The notes under the pieces are model-generated. The model was not told where the DNA came from. It did not search any database and worked only from the letters and a program-made list of their open reading frames with translations. A stretch of 64,000 nt of DNA from Scytalidium lignicola (Eukaryota > Ascomycota > Leotiomycetes): positions 182,862 to 246,861 of the forward strand of contig NCSJ02000023.1 of the NCBI GenBank assembly GCA_002812745.2. Direction: 5' to 3'. Positions 35,090 through 45,577 of the stretch are shown here, one piece after another (within the stretch, counting starts at the first letter, position 1; every line of letters begins with the position of its first letter). The position numbers and the translations under genes were made by a program.

Positions 35090-36662
35090 GGTTTGACCGA
35101 ACAAGCTAATTGGTGTAGGCCTAAGGCTTGGTACACAGCAGGTGTGCATAAAGAACTTAATAATTAAGAGGTTATGTAACTAGGATCACTAGATTAGAAT
35201 AATCTAATAATCTAAGGATTTAGATCAAGGGATCAAGGTAATCTAACGATTCAACTGTATTTCATTATCTATATAAGTATATTATAGGAATATAAGAGTA
35301 GACTCCTTATGTTTAACCTAAATACATTATTAGATCCTATCCTTGACTTAATTGCTTATGTTATACGTTTTCACTATCCTTGAACATTTACCTTACCCTT
35401 GGTTATCCAATGACTTGGATAGTATAGTTTTATAACATTTTGAACATTATATATCTTGATGAATTAGGATTTGGAAATAGATATACTAGTAGATAATAAT
35501 AATAAATAACAACCTAAAGAAGGTTTGGAAGAAGGCTCTGAAGAAGAATTTGAAGAAGGATTTGAGGAAGTATTTGAGGAAAGTTTAGAAGATAACTTTA
35601 AAGAAGATTAAGATAAGGACTAGACTATTAAAGAAATTAATATTCAAGAAGGAGTATTAAAGGAAGTTGTTATACTACTAAAGCAACTTACTAAGTTAAC
35701 AGAAGGATTAATTGTTAAGGAATTATCAAGAGTTGTAAGAAAGAAACTAACACTTCTATTACTTAAACTTAACCTAAAGTTAATACTAAGAGCTCTAAGC
35801 TTAGATCCTGATCTAGACTCTGAATTAGAAGATGACATTGAATAAGTCTTAATAATAACATTTAAAGAAGTTAAAATTGTTAGACTAGACTTATTTTATA
35901 AGGACAAGAAGAAGTTAAAAGTATATCTTGTTCAGATAAGAACTTATTTAGTGTTGAATGATTATTTATTACTTGGAGATATACATAAGGTATTATAAGT
36001 ATTAACATACTTGAGAGGAATAGTTAAGACTTGGTTTTAACCCTTTAAGGATGAATAGTTCATGATGAACAGAAGAATAATAAACTAGGGGGTAAGAAAC
36101 ATTATTAAGAGTTAGGCTAACTATACTGGAGAACTTAAATGATTATATAGAGATATTGATAAGAAGAGGAATACCAAAAGATGACTAACTCATTTCAGAC
36201 AAACTAAGAGCCTTAACAAATATACAATGCTGTACTATTAGTATACAGTATCAGTTAACTAGGGAGAAGAGGCATATATACACTAGTATAAGACTAGGTT
36301 AAAGGACTTCATCAAGGAAGAATTGTACTAACAACTTATAATTATTACATTCGATGCTTTTGTCAACTTGTTTATTAAGATCAGGAATAAGCAATATAAG
36401 ATAATCTTGGACNAAAAAAGGAGAATCCTATTTTAACTATAAAAAGACTAATAATAAGAAGGATTATAAAGACCTTATAAAGTTAGACATTATGAAGAAA
36501 GGAAAAACCTTTAAAGATAAGAGNAAAAAAGCACTTTGAAAGGAAAAGTAAAAAAGGGAATTCCTTTAGAATTTCCCTTGAGGAACTTGACAAAAGAAGA
36601 AAGAATAAGTTATGTTTTAAATGTAGACTTCTTGGACATATAATAAATACTTATAAGAAGGA
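35090..36662 (+). mobile_element. Gypsy relic copy C (LTR, gag, zinc knuckle), host of the large insertion
   Basis: LTR-like start as in copy A. The gag is legible from about 35500: an acidic leader, FYKDKKKLKVYLVQIRTYLVLNDYLLLGDIHKVL, YLRGIVKTWF and a C-terminal LCFKCRLLGHI knuckle with its last cysteine lost. It is interrupted exactly at 36663 by the 5' LTR of the large chromovirus. It is less decayed than copies A and B. Confidence 0.65.
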
Positions 36663-36883
36663 TGTTAGGAACCTGAAGGCGGATCCTCAGAGCCGCACTG
36701 TAGTAGCAGAGGAGACCTGCTTAGTCATCCTTAGAGTAGCGAAGTCATGTGCTTACTTGTACATTAACATTGCCAAGGGGAGAAGAGCTCTTCAAGAATT
36801 AGTCTATATAATATATACACCTTATCCTCTTGCACCTTGATGTCGGTTCGCTGTCTAGGACTAATCGTCTATAATCCTTAACA
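36663..36883 (+). repeat. 5' LTR of the chromovirus
   Basis: 221 bp, begins TGTTAGGAACC and ends TCCTTAACA. It differs from the 3' LTR at about 17 positions by my hand alignment, all transitions and no gaps. The 5' copy carries T where the 3' copy carries C at most of them. Confidence 0.9.
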
Positions 36884-37056
36884 TTCTAATTCTTCTTTTC
36901 GGAGACAGCCTGCTGATGTCGAGGATGGCGAGGACTTGAGTAGACTACCTAGCTGTTGCATTAGGGAACGTATCCCCTAGAAGTGAACAGAACATTCAAC
37001 CAGACACCATAAGGCCGGATGAAGAACTTACCCAGCCTGAACTTACGGGGAATACT

Positions 37057-38283
37057 ATGGCTATCACAGGAAACGACAGTGGAATTGCAAGCTTACCTTC
37101 TGCCCTCGAAGAGCAACAACGATTGATCTGAGAACTCGAGGAAGAAAACACAGAACTGGAATGCTAGTGTAACACAAGGGACACAGCAGTGATAAAGGTG
37201 GAAAACCAAGTGTAAGAACTCTTATAACAATGAGAAAGGATAAGGGCTTACTTGGAACAACCATTACCTACGTTAAACCCTTGAACTCAAGAATCATTAG
37301 GGCACCTAGCTTCAAGACTTGGCAAGGAGTACTTGATGGTAACTTGAACTACCCTGACAGTGAACCTCCTTCTAGACACAAAGTCTCACAGGGCAAAACG
37401 CCAACATGTACCCCTACCGAAGCCTTTCACAGGAAGATCCTTGAAGGAATACCATGATTTCATAGACTCTTATGAGCTTGAATTCTGCATGTTCCTGCAT
37501 GATTATGCTGACGACTTGGACAAGATTGTATACAGGATAGAGTACTTATCCAGTGTCTTGAAGTCGAAATGGAAGCATGAGGAGAGAGCAGAGACAGAGG
37601 ACTCAACAACATGGAAAGGATTTAAGAAAACAATGCTTAGCACACTAGGAGATGAAAACAACCAGGAGATGAAGGTGGTAGATGAATACGGTAGAGTAAT
37701 GTTATGCATAGGACAGCCGGTTGAAGTTTTTGCACAATACCTAGACATCCTCAAGGAGCAGATGCCAAGCATGTCAGACGAACATAGGAGAAACAACTTG
37801 TTTACGAAGTTACTCCCTTCTCTTAAAGAAAAGATCATGAATTACAACGAACTCCTGAAGACTCATGAAGAACTAATTGCTGTGGCGACATAATTACAAC
37901 AAAATGAGGTAAACTGGAAAGTAGGAAGCAGACACCAGAATAATGAGGAGCGACAAGATGGCGATATGAAAGGGAAACGCCGGAGCAGATCTCTAAAAGA
38001 ACGCTCTAAGTTCCCAATCCGACAACGGGACGATTACCTGGGAGGGCAACGACCATCGCCTGCGTCAGGGGTAAACAGGATAGGCGTATGTCGCTGTTTT
38101 AAATGTGACAAGATAGGTCATTATGCGTCGGAATGCTGCTCATCTACCGCATCGACTATCCCTCAGAGAACTTGCTTCGCCTGCGGCAAGCCAGGCCACA
38201 CAGCCTTTTATTGTCCTGACAAGAATAAATCAGGACAACCACAACCTATCCAGGGAAATGCCAGAGTCCAGGAGACGTCATAG
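37057..38283 (+). pseudogene. gag: Chromovirus gag
   Basis: One frame runs from ATG 37057 (MAITGNDSGIASLP) to TAG 38283, with several internal nonsense codons in the first 170 nt and another at 37891. The capsid-like part lies at about 37400-37890 (FTGRSLKEYHDFIDSYELEF, TWKGFKKTML, FAQYLDILKEQMP). Two CCHC zinc knuckles follow, CFKCDKIGHYASEC (38095-38136) and CFACGKPGHTAFYC (38173-38214), both with all metal ligands. The early stops would prevent full-length Gag. Pol starts in a different frame that overlaps the end of gag, which implies -1 frameshifting in the living ancestor. Confidence 0.85.
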
Positions 38284-41200
38284 CCTCGGTCTCGCTGGAC
38301 ATTATACTTAAGAGATCTTATGAGAAGATGAGGCAAGATGAGCGACTGACGATGGAAGATTTACTCCAAGTCAAGGACCAGGAGGGTCGATGGCGAACTG
38401 AACTAATGTTGATGGATAGTGGAGTACGAACGAATGCAGTTACAATGAAGTTAGCTCAAGTGTGTAGATGGCAAGACGACGGGTTACCACGCCTAAGCCT
38501 CCAAACAATAGATAGATCCCCTCTGCTTATCCATGGCTGTTACCAAGTAGAGATCCAAGGACGAGATTCTCACAGCGAGACCCGGTCGTCAACCTATCGA
38601 CTTGTCGCCACCAACATTGCCCCATTAATAAAATACTCAGTGGTATTAGGTAGACCTTGGCTAAAAGCCACGAACCCACTCATCGACTGGCCTACGGAAA
38701 CATGGAAATATCGACCCACGGAGCCACAGTATGAGATCTTGTCAGCAGAACAATTTGCAACGATGTTAAACGAGGAGGAAGATACACCTCTGTTCGGAGC
38801 CTTCTTCGCGACGGCGGGACCTACGCTCGACATGTGTGCTTTTGTAGCAGTTGAGGGGGAACCACAACATTAGGCAGATACTATACCTGACAAATATCAG
38901 GACTTTCAAGATGTCTTCGATAATAAAGAAGTGGGAAAGTTTCGAGAAGAAGACGGGCCCAGGCATGCCATTGAACTCCAAGAAGGCACTACCCCCTCTT
39001 GGAAACCTATTTACCCTTTAGCAGAAAAGGAGATGGAAGTCTTAAGGGAATACATTCACGACGCGTTGGAGAAAGGATGGATCCAGCGATCCACTAGCCC
39101 TGCAGGAGCTCCGATTCTATTTGTCCCTAAGAAGGATGGCTGCCTTCGACTCTGTGTTGATTACCGAGGCTTTAATAAGATTACCATCAAAAATCGGACA
39201 TCCTTACCGCTGATCAGCGAGACATTGGACCTCTTAGGCTTGGCCGTGATATTCATAAAGCTGGACTTGAAAGATGCGTACTACTGCATTCAGATCCAGG
39301 AAGGAGACGAGTGGAAGACAGTGTTCCGAACGCGTTATGGCTATTATGAGTACTGCGTGATGCCATTCGGGCTATGCAACGCCCTTGCAACCTTTTAGCA
39401 ATACATCAACGAGGCTTTAGCAGGACTTGTGGACGTGATTTGCATCATCTACCTAGATAACATTCTCATTTTCTCAAAGAACGTAGAAGAGTACCCTTAG
39501 CATGTACGACAGGTGCTTGAACGGTTACGCTAGTACCGCCTATTCGTTAATCTAGCCAAGTATGATTTTGATACTCAATTGGTAGAGTTCTTAGGTTATG
39601 TTGTCAGCAAAGGAGGCATGGCGATGGAGCAAAGCTGAGTTAGCACTATCCGTGACTGGTCTATCCTTGCCTCTTATAAGGATATTCAAATATTCTTGAG
39701 GTTTACTAATTTCTATCGACGATTTATCAAGAACTATTCTAAGGTAACTATGGTTTTAACAGACCTGCTGAAAGGAATGGAGAAGGGAAGGAAGTTCAGA
39801 CCATTTGAATTCCTGGCACTAGTGCAGAGAGTGTTTGATGAACTCAAGGTTGTATTCCAGGAAGCCCTGATCCTTGTGTATTTTGTACTAGGATTACTTA
39901 TAATAGTAGAAATTGATGTGTCTAAGTTCACTGTTGGAGCAGTGTTATCTCAGCTTATATCTGGCGATGTGCAGTAGCATCCTGTTGCTTTCTACTCGAA
40001 GAAACTTGATACGACGCAACAAGCATATGAGACACATGACCAAGAATTGTTGGCTATCATACTAGCATTTGAGCAGTGGAGGCATTACCTTGCCTATACC
40101 TCCTCGACAGTGACAGTGAAAACAGATCATGATAACTTGAAGAAGTTCATGGACAAGGAGAAACTCAACGGTAAACAAGTATGTTGGATCCAGAAGTTAG
40201 CTGAGTTTGATTTTAGGATTGAGCACTAGCCGGGGAGGAGCAACCCCGCCGATGTGCCATCATGACAACCGGACTACAAACCTAAGTCGGATAAGGTAGC
40301 AAGAGACTTACTCTCAACGTTAAGAAAGAAACTAAGAGGGATATTCCTCATGGCAACCATAGACACAGCTCGTCAGCATGGAAAGGCAAAAGCCTCAGAG
40401 AGCGAGAAGACAGAGAAACTCCTAAGGGATAAGGTCCTTAGGTCTGGCCAATTGCTAGGGTTTACACAGCCGTGGGCAGTCCTGGACCAGGCGAGATGCT
40501 TAGGGGCCGATGGGATGGGCGACGTAGTAATGATGCTTAACCTTGTCGCTAAGACTGGTGGTTGCAAACACCTTGTCTCACGAGCGTATGTTGGAATGAT
40601 AACAGCACTCGAAACGGCATATGAACCTCCTTCTGAATCGATGACTTCCTTAATCCAAAACCTGCAACAAGAGGATGCTTTTGTTCAAGGGCAACGATAG
40701 AAGTCAATCCAAGACAAGAGAAAGCTAGCCGGAGACGCTGAGAAAGGTCAGCACCATCATAACGATGCCTTAGAGGAGAGAACAAATCCTTTGAGCATAA
40801 ACGCAATGACCTTTTAAGGGTCTGGTCAGAAAGAAGCTCAGAAGAGCAACATAAAGTTAAGAAGCTAGGGGAAATCACAAGATAAGCTTGTGACCCTAAA
40901 GGAGAACAAAGTAGAAGACATTATAGAAGCAAATGATGATAACAGTGAAAGCAATAGTAATAAAGACAATACTAAGCAGCAATGGAAGTTAGACAAGACA
41001 AGAATGCTATACTACAAAGGCAAAGCTTATGTTCCAGACAATGAGGCCTTAAGAGCTAAGATACTGACGATGAACTATGACGACCTGATGGTGGGTCACC
41101 TAGGAGTGTCCAAAACTCTTAAGCTAATACGATGTAAGTATTATTAGCTGAACATGAGGAAGGATGTGCAACGTTGGGTGAAGACTTGCATAGTCTGCCA

Positions 41201-42403
41201 ACGCACGATAACAAAGAGACATCGTCCATACAGGACACTCAAGCTTTTACCAGTGCTTAGAGGGCTATGGAAAGAAATCACAATGGATTTCATTACAGAC
41301 TTGCCTGCCTATGAATGGAATGGAGTAGAGTATGATGCGTGCTTAGTGATCATCAACAGGTTAACGAAGATGGCAAGGTATATACCTTGCACAAAAATTA
41401 TTACAGCAGCCGGACTTGCAGAACTGTTTATACAACGAATTGTCAAAGATTTCGGTATGCTAGAAGGAATCATATCGGACAAAGGCCTATAGTTCACTAG
41501 CAATTTTTGGGCATCTTTATGTTTCTACCTGAAAATCCAACGTAACTTGACGATGGCGTTCTACTCTTAGGGCGACGGACAAACGGAAGTTCAAAACCAG
41601 ACCTTAGAACATTACCTACAAGTCTTTGCGAATTACAAGTAAAACAATTAAGTAGTACAGTTAACATTGGCTGAATTTACATACAACAACAGTGTTCATT
41701 TGTCTACAAGAGTAACTCCTTTTCAGTTTATGTACGGCTTCAACCCAGAGATCTGCATACATGTTAAGGATGACATTCAAGAAGGAAAGGTGATTGTTGT
41801 GCATAAAAGGATAGAATCATTAAGAGAAGCAAGAGAAGTGACAGTAGAACATTTGGAAAGGGCTAAGGAAGCTTAGAAAAAATACTATAACAAAAAACAA
41901 AAGCCTATAACTTTCAAAATAGAAGATATAGTAATGTTGTTAACGAAGAACTTACAACAGTAGAGACCTAGTAAGAAGCTATTAGACTGATACTTAGGAC
42001 CGTTCAAGGTTACCAGAATAGCAAGCAACGGCTTAGCTTACGAACTAGAACTACCGCCAGCGTGGAGAATTTACCCAGTCTTCCATGTCTCCCTACTAGA
42101 GCCTTACCACCACCGTGCAAGCGTTACACTAGAACCCCCACCAGAAGTCGTAAATGGACAAGAAGAGTAGGAGGTTAAATCGATCTTAGACTATAAAGAC
42201 AGAAAGGCAGGACGACAGTACCTTGTAAGATGGAAGGGGTATTCTCATGCAAACAACACATGGGAACCACAAGCACATTTAGGAAATACAAAGAAATCAA
42301 TTAAGGACTATCAAAACAATCTGAAAACGACAAAGCCCCGTCGACAACATGAAGATGTAGAGAAACCTAATCATACAAAGAAGAGGAGACCTCGAAAGAC
42401 CTG
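38284..42403 (+). pseudogene. pol: Chromovirus pol (protease, RT, RNase H, integrase, chromodomain)
   Basis: A single frame without indels spans 4.1 kb but contains about 20 nonsense codons, mostly TAG. In order: protease with MDSG (38400s) and VVLGRPWLKATNP; reverse transcriptase with [12 protein letters not shown] and the active-site box YLDN at 39450-39461 (normally YLDD, so a catalytic Asp has become Asn by G-to-A); RNase H (VEIDVSKFTVGAVL, TDHDNLKKF); an integrase with a GHLGVSKTL and CIVCQ zinc region and core motifs (MDFITDLP, ISDKGL, GDGQTEVQNQ); the GPY/F-like FKVTRIA and FHVSLLEP; and a chromodomain (QYLVRWKGYSHANNTWEP, about 42171-42285). The chromodomain places it among chromoviruses, which target heterochromatin marks. 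Confidence 0.9.
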
Positions 42404-42464
42404 AAAGAAAACCTGAGCAACGATAGCGACCTTAATAGTTATCTTAGGCATGACCTTTGCCTTT

Positions 42465-43701
42465 TCACGACGCAACGCCTGACAAGGGGCCAGGATCAGC
42501 GAAGAGGGTAATAAGCTTCGTAGTGTGAGTGAGCTTGGCGGGGACGAATTCGTCATCATCACTGTCGTCATCGTCGTCATATTGAAGTTCACGGCGGGGA
42601 CACTTGTGAGAAGGAGTCGGCGTTGCTTGTGGCCTACCTGCGTTGGTCCGACATGTGCAAGATGTGAGTGCAGCCTGAGAGGATAATGCAACAACGGCAC
42701 GGGAAGCAGAGGTGACCCAGCAGGTGCGAGACGAAGGGATTGCAGAGATGATGACATGGTGGCCAAGGGTGGACACAGGCCTAGCACGAGGAGAAGGAGT
42801 GATAAGGGCTGGCACAGCATGGCGACCTTGTGTGAGACGAGCTCGTTGTGCAGGAGGAGTGTCTACTGAAGCAACGGCCGCTGCAGCCTGATCGGAAAAC
42901 TCGCCTTCGTCGCTCAAGGCGACCGCACTCTCTTCGTATGGATCCTCTATATGGCGAACAGGGGATCCTCCTTCAACACCCCCGGAAACATCCTGATAGT
43001 CATCCTTATTGTCATCAGGGTCGGGAGGAGCTGGTGCGTTGGCATCATCGTCATCGTCATCGAAATTCTCATCCTCTTCATCACTGGTATATTCCTCCGT
43101 AACATCTTCATCCTTGTAGTAAGTGCGTATAGCAGGGAGGCCAGCCTAAGAAATAATTAGGAGAAGGAAACCAAAGTTAGTAGGAGGAGACTTGCCTGGT
43201 ACTACAACACATCGAGGATACCTACCAACGTCTTGTTAAGAGATCCTGTAGTCTTACGACGCTCAGCATGATGGGGGGCCGAAGGCACAAGGCCTTTTTT
43301 GACCTGACGACCATAAAGCTCTACACACTTCGTGAACTCCTTTTAGCGTAGTTTGAGACGCGCGGCAAGTCGATGCCGTTTTACACTTGGCGCTGCAGCG
43401 GCGACACGATCTGAAAGATCGAGTAGGAGGTTGAGGCGTGTGACAAACGAGGGAGGAATGGGAAGGCAGTGCTTATGCATCCCATTACATCAAGTACATA
43501 CTGCGTTACCTACATGTGTTGTGCATTGCAATCCTAGTGTGTCCGACTGTCTCTTCGCGCAACGGAGACAACAAGGGCGGACAGGTTCCAGGTCTACACC
43601 AAGTGCACGGGGAGGCAAGATGTCAAGGTTGGGTAGCACTGTCGACACGAAACAAATCAGCATGTGGATAGCACGAAAAGGAAATACGTACAGGGATTCA
43701 T
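42465..43701 (-). CDS. Antisense spliced accessory gene inside the chromovirus (two nonsense codons)
   Basis: Three exons on the minus strand: 43692-43701 (start ATG), 43226-43638 and 42465-43145. Introns of 53 nt (donor GTACGT) and 80 nt (GTAGGT, CTAAT branch, TTAG end) join in phase to 367 codons. The N-terminal part has a cysteine cluster C-x2-C-x10-C-x8-C-x2-C-x6-C, reminiscent of a fungal Zn2Cys6 finger but with wider spacing, then KHCLPIPPSF and a basic helical part. The C-terminal part is very acidic (runs of Asp, for example EEDENFDDDDDD and YDDDDDSDDDEF). Exon 2 now contains TGA (43490-43492) and TAA (43343-43345), both C-to-T type, so this copy is probably dead. Its promoter lies inside the element. 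Function unknown; a DNA- or chromatin-binding role is only a guess from the cysteine and acidic regions. Confidence 0.7.
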
Positions 43702-43790
43702 GTTAGAGTATAGATCGTGTAGTGTATTGTGGTGTTTAGAGGCAAGGACGACGAGGAGAAAAGGATGAGAAGTTGAAGGCATGAAGGGAA

Positions 43791-43798
43791 TATTTATA
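43791..43798 (-). promoter_or_regulatory. TATA box of the antisense accessory gene
   Basis: TATAAATA on the minus strand, 90 bp upstream of the ATG at 43701, followed by a C/T-rich leader and an ACAATACACTAC segment. This is the layout expected of a fungal polymerase II promoter and supports independent transcription from inside the element. Confidence 0.5.
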
Positions 43799-44140
43799 CG
43801 TATGTACGCGCCGACGAGATCACCAAATCACGACAAACAACTACAGTATCAAAGGCTTCATTGATTGCGTCGCTGGGGGAACCCTACCAGATTACTGACG
43901 TTTGACATCACGACAAAGCAAGCAAACCTCAAAATTTCCTAATTTAGCGACCTCCCTGATCCTACCGAGCGGTACGCTAAAGGAGCGGTGCGAAACCTTA
44001 CTACAGGAACAAAGGTAGTTTGAAGGATGCATCCCTGGCACAACGAAGTAGGGGCTATACCCCCCGACCGAAGGATCAGTGGCTCTCCGCTGGTGGAGCC
44101 CTGCATGAAAGACTACTGACTCTTGAGGGCAAGAGTCTAG

Positions 44141-44150
44141 GAGGGGGAGG
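44141..44150 (+). other. Polypurine tract of the chromovirus
   Basis: GAGGGGGAGG immediately followed by TAA and the 3' LTR start TGTTAGG; the expected plus-strand primer position. Confidence 0.75.
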
Positions 44151-44153
44151 TAA

Positions 44154-44374
44154 TGTTAGGAACCTGAAGGCGGATCCTCAGAGCTGCACTGTAGTAGCGG
44201 AGGAGACCTGCTTAGTCATCCCTAGAGTAGCGAAGTCACGTGCTTACTTGTACATTAACATTGCCAAGGGGAGAAGAGCTCTTTAAGAATTAGTCTGTAC
44301 AATACACACACCCTATCCTCCCGCACCCCGACGTCGGTTCGCTGTCTAGGACTAATCGTCCATAATCCCTAACA
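44154..44374 (+). repeat. 3' LTR of the chromovirus
   Basis: 221 bp, TGTTAGG...CCCTAACA, with 7-bp terminal inverted repeats. It is the GC-richer of the two LTRs. Confidence 0.9.
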
Positions 44375-45577
44375 ATTGAAGATATTATTTTAGTTAAAAT
44401 TCTAAAAGAAAATAGAACAATTACTAATAATTGATGATTATACGGTTAAATATTAGATAAACTATACCCTTATAGATATAAGATTATTACTTAATCAAAA
44501 ATTATTAATTGCCTTATACTAATAAAAGATTTAAGTATAGTTGACTAAAGCTTTTGGTTAGATATTAATATTCTAGAAACTACTAAACAAGTTATGTTAA
44601 CTTTAGTAGCTAAAGAGATATTTACAAGCTAGCGAATTAGTATATTATGCTAGTGCAAAGGTTAATGTAGCATCAAAAGGTATTGTTATTTTAAGGAAGG
44701 AAAGGATTATACTATACATTATCACAAAGATGAACATGATTGTAAGAGGTTGTCAAAGTTAGTTATTCGTATTAAACAAGCTTTAATTAAGCTCCTTAAA
44801 AGCTCTAGTTCTAGCTTTAGGAGGAAGTGTGTAAGAGCAGATATTATAAGTAATGTTGTTGGTTTAACTGGCCTTAGAGTTGCAGTTGATTTGGATTAGC
44901 TATTAGTTAACAATTGAATAGCACTTTAAATGGCCTAAATTTTGAATAAATTAGTGGTTGAATTGGTAGGCAATTGGCGTATGGGCTAGACTATACACTA
45001 ATCGTCAAATTGGTGTATCGCCTAGGCGATTGGCCAATGGGCTAGACGATTGGCCAACCGGCGGTATTGGTGTATCGGCTGGAACATCAATAACTTATGT
45101 TATTTCGCGCTAATCCTCACCTCCCTTTGCGTGCGCGCCAAGCCACCGTACACGTGACCCCTCGCCGCTTTGCTCACCATCGTCTCACCACGCGCTCACC
45201 CATCTTCACCCACTACAGTATTCACGTACAGTCTTCACCACCTCACCTCTCCTTAGACAACCACAACAGCTCAAAATACCCAGCCATCCTCTGTGTGCTT
45301 TCCCAGTCTAGTTTGATTGACTGGATTCCCTCTCGGTCAGGAGCTATTATTGAACTCTCAGTACGTTGAAATTCTCCCATTATAATAAAAATACCAGTCA
45401 GTTTCCAATTCTGGACGAAGAATTCTTGGACACTGGGTTCCGAAATACTGAGGTGATCGGAAATATGAACCTGGCTGTTGCTGCGGATGTCGTTCTTATT
45501 CTCTATGCTGTTCGGTCGGAAGTAGGGTTGGTTACGAATATTCTAAAGTCCACAGCGGTGTCTGTAAGGTTCTAGTA
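44375..45577. other. AT-rich relic, short-repeat block and C/T-rich stretch
   Basis: 44375-44900 is AT-rich and contains plus-strand text such as YFKEGKDYTIHYHKDEHDCKRL that looks like decayed coding sequence I cannot name; it may continue the relic interrupted at 36663. 44950-45085 holds several imperfect copies of GATTGGCCAA and TTGGTGTATCG. 45100-45340 is C/T-rich with an open but low-complexity frame; I see no gene there. Confidence 0.4.

Larger units (their letters stand above)
36663..44374 (+). mobile_element. Full-length Ty3/gypsy chromovirus, inactivated by nonsense mutations
   Basis: 7,712 bp with two 221-bp LTRs, gag, pol (protease, reverse transcriptase, RNase H, integrase, chromodomain), a polypurine tract, and a spliced accessory gene in reverse orientation between pol and the 3' LTR. 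Its base composition is close to that of the host genes, unlike the AT-rich relics around it, so it arrived later or was less exposed to mutation. I see no clear target-site duplication (AAGGA on the left, ATTGA on the right) and could not identify a tRNA primer-binding site. Coding damage is almost entirely nonsense substitution. Confidence 0.9.

Noticed and set aside
31947..35838. Three similar 64-66 codon frames (31947-32147 minus, 32816-33016 plus, 35644-35838 minus)
   Set aside because: They are antisense shadows of the same acidic gag leader in the three gypsy copies; similarity reflects repeat copies, not a small gene family.
42371..42820. 149-codon minus-strand frame overlapping the antisense gene
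   Set aside because: Different frame from the spliced model; low-complexity Leu/Ser/Pro text with no continuation across the splice sites.
43353..43706. 117-codon plus-strand frame between pol and the 3' LTR
   Set aside because: It is the complement of exon 2 of the antisense gene, Arg/Ser-rich and without motif.
44020..44286. 88-codon plus-strand frame at the 3' end of the chromovirus
   Set aside because: Runs through the polypurine tract into the LTR; non-coding element DNA.
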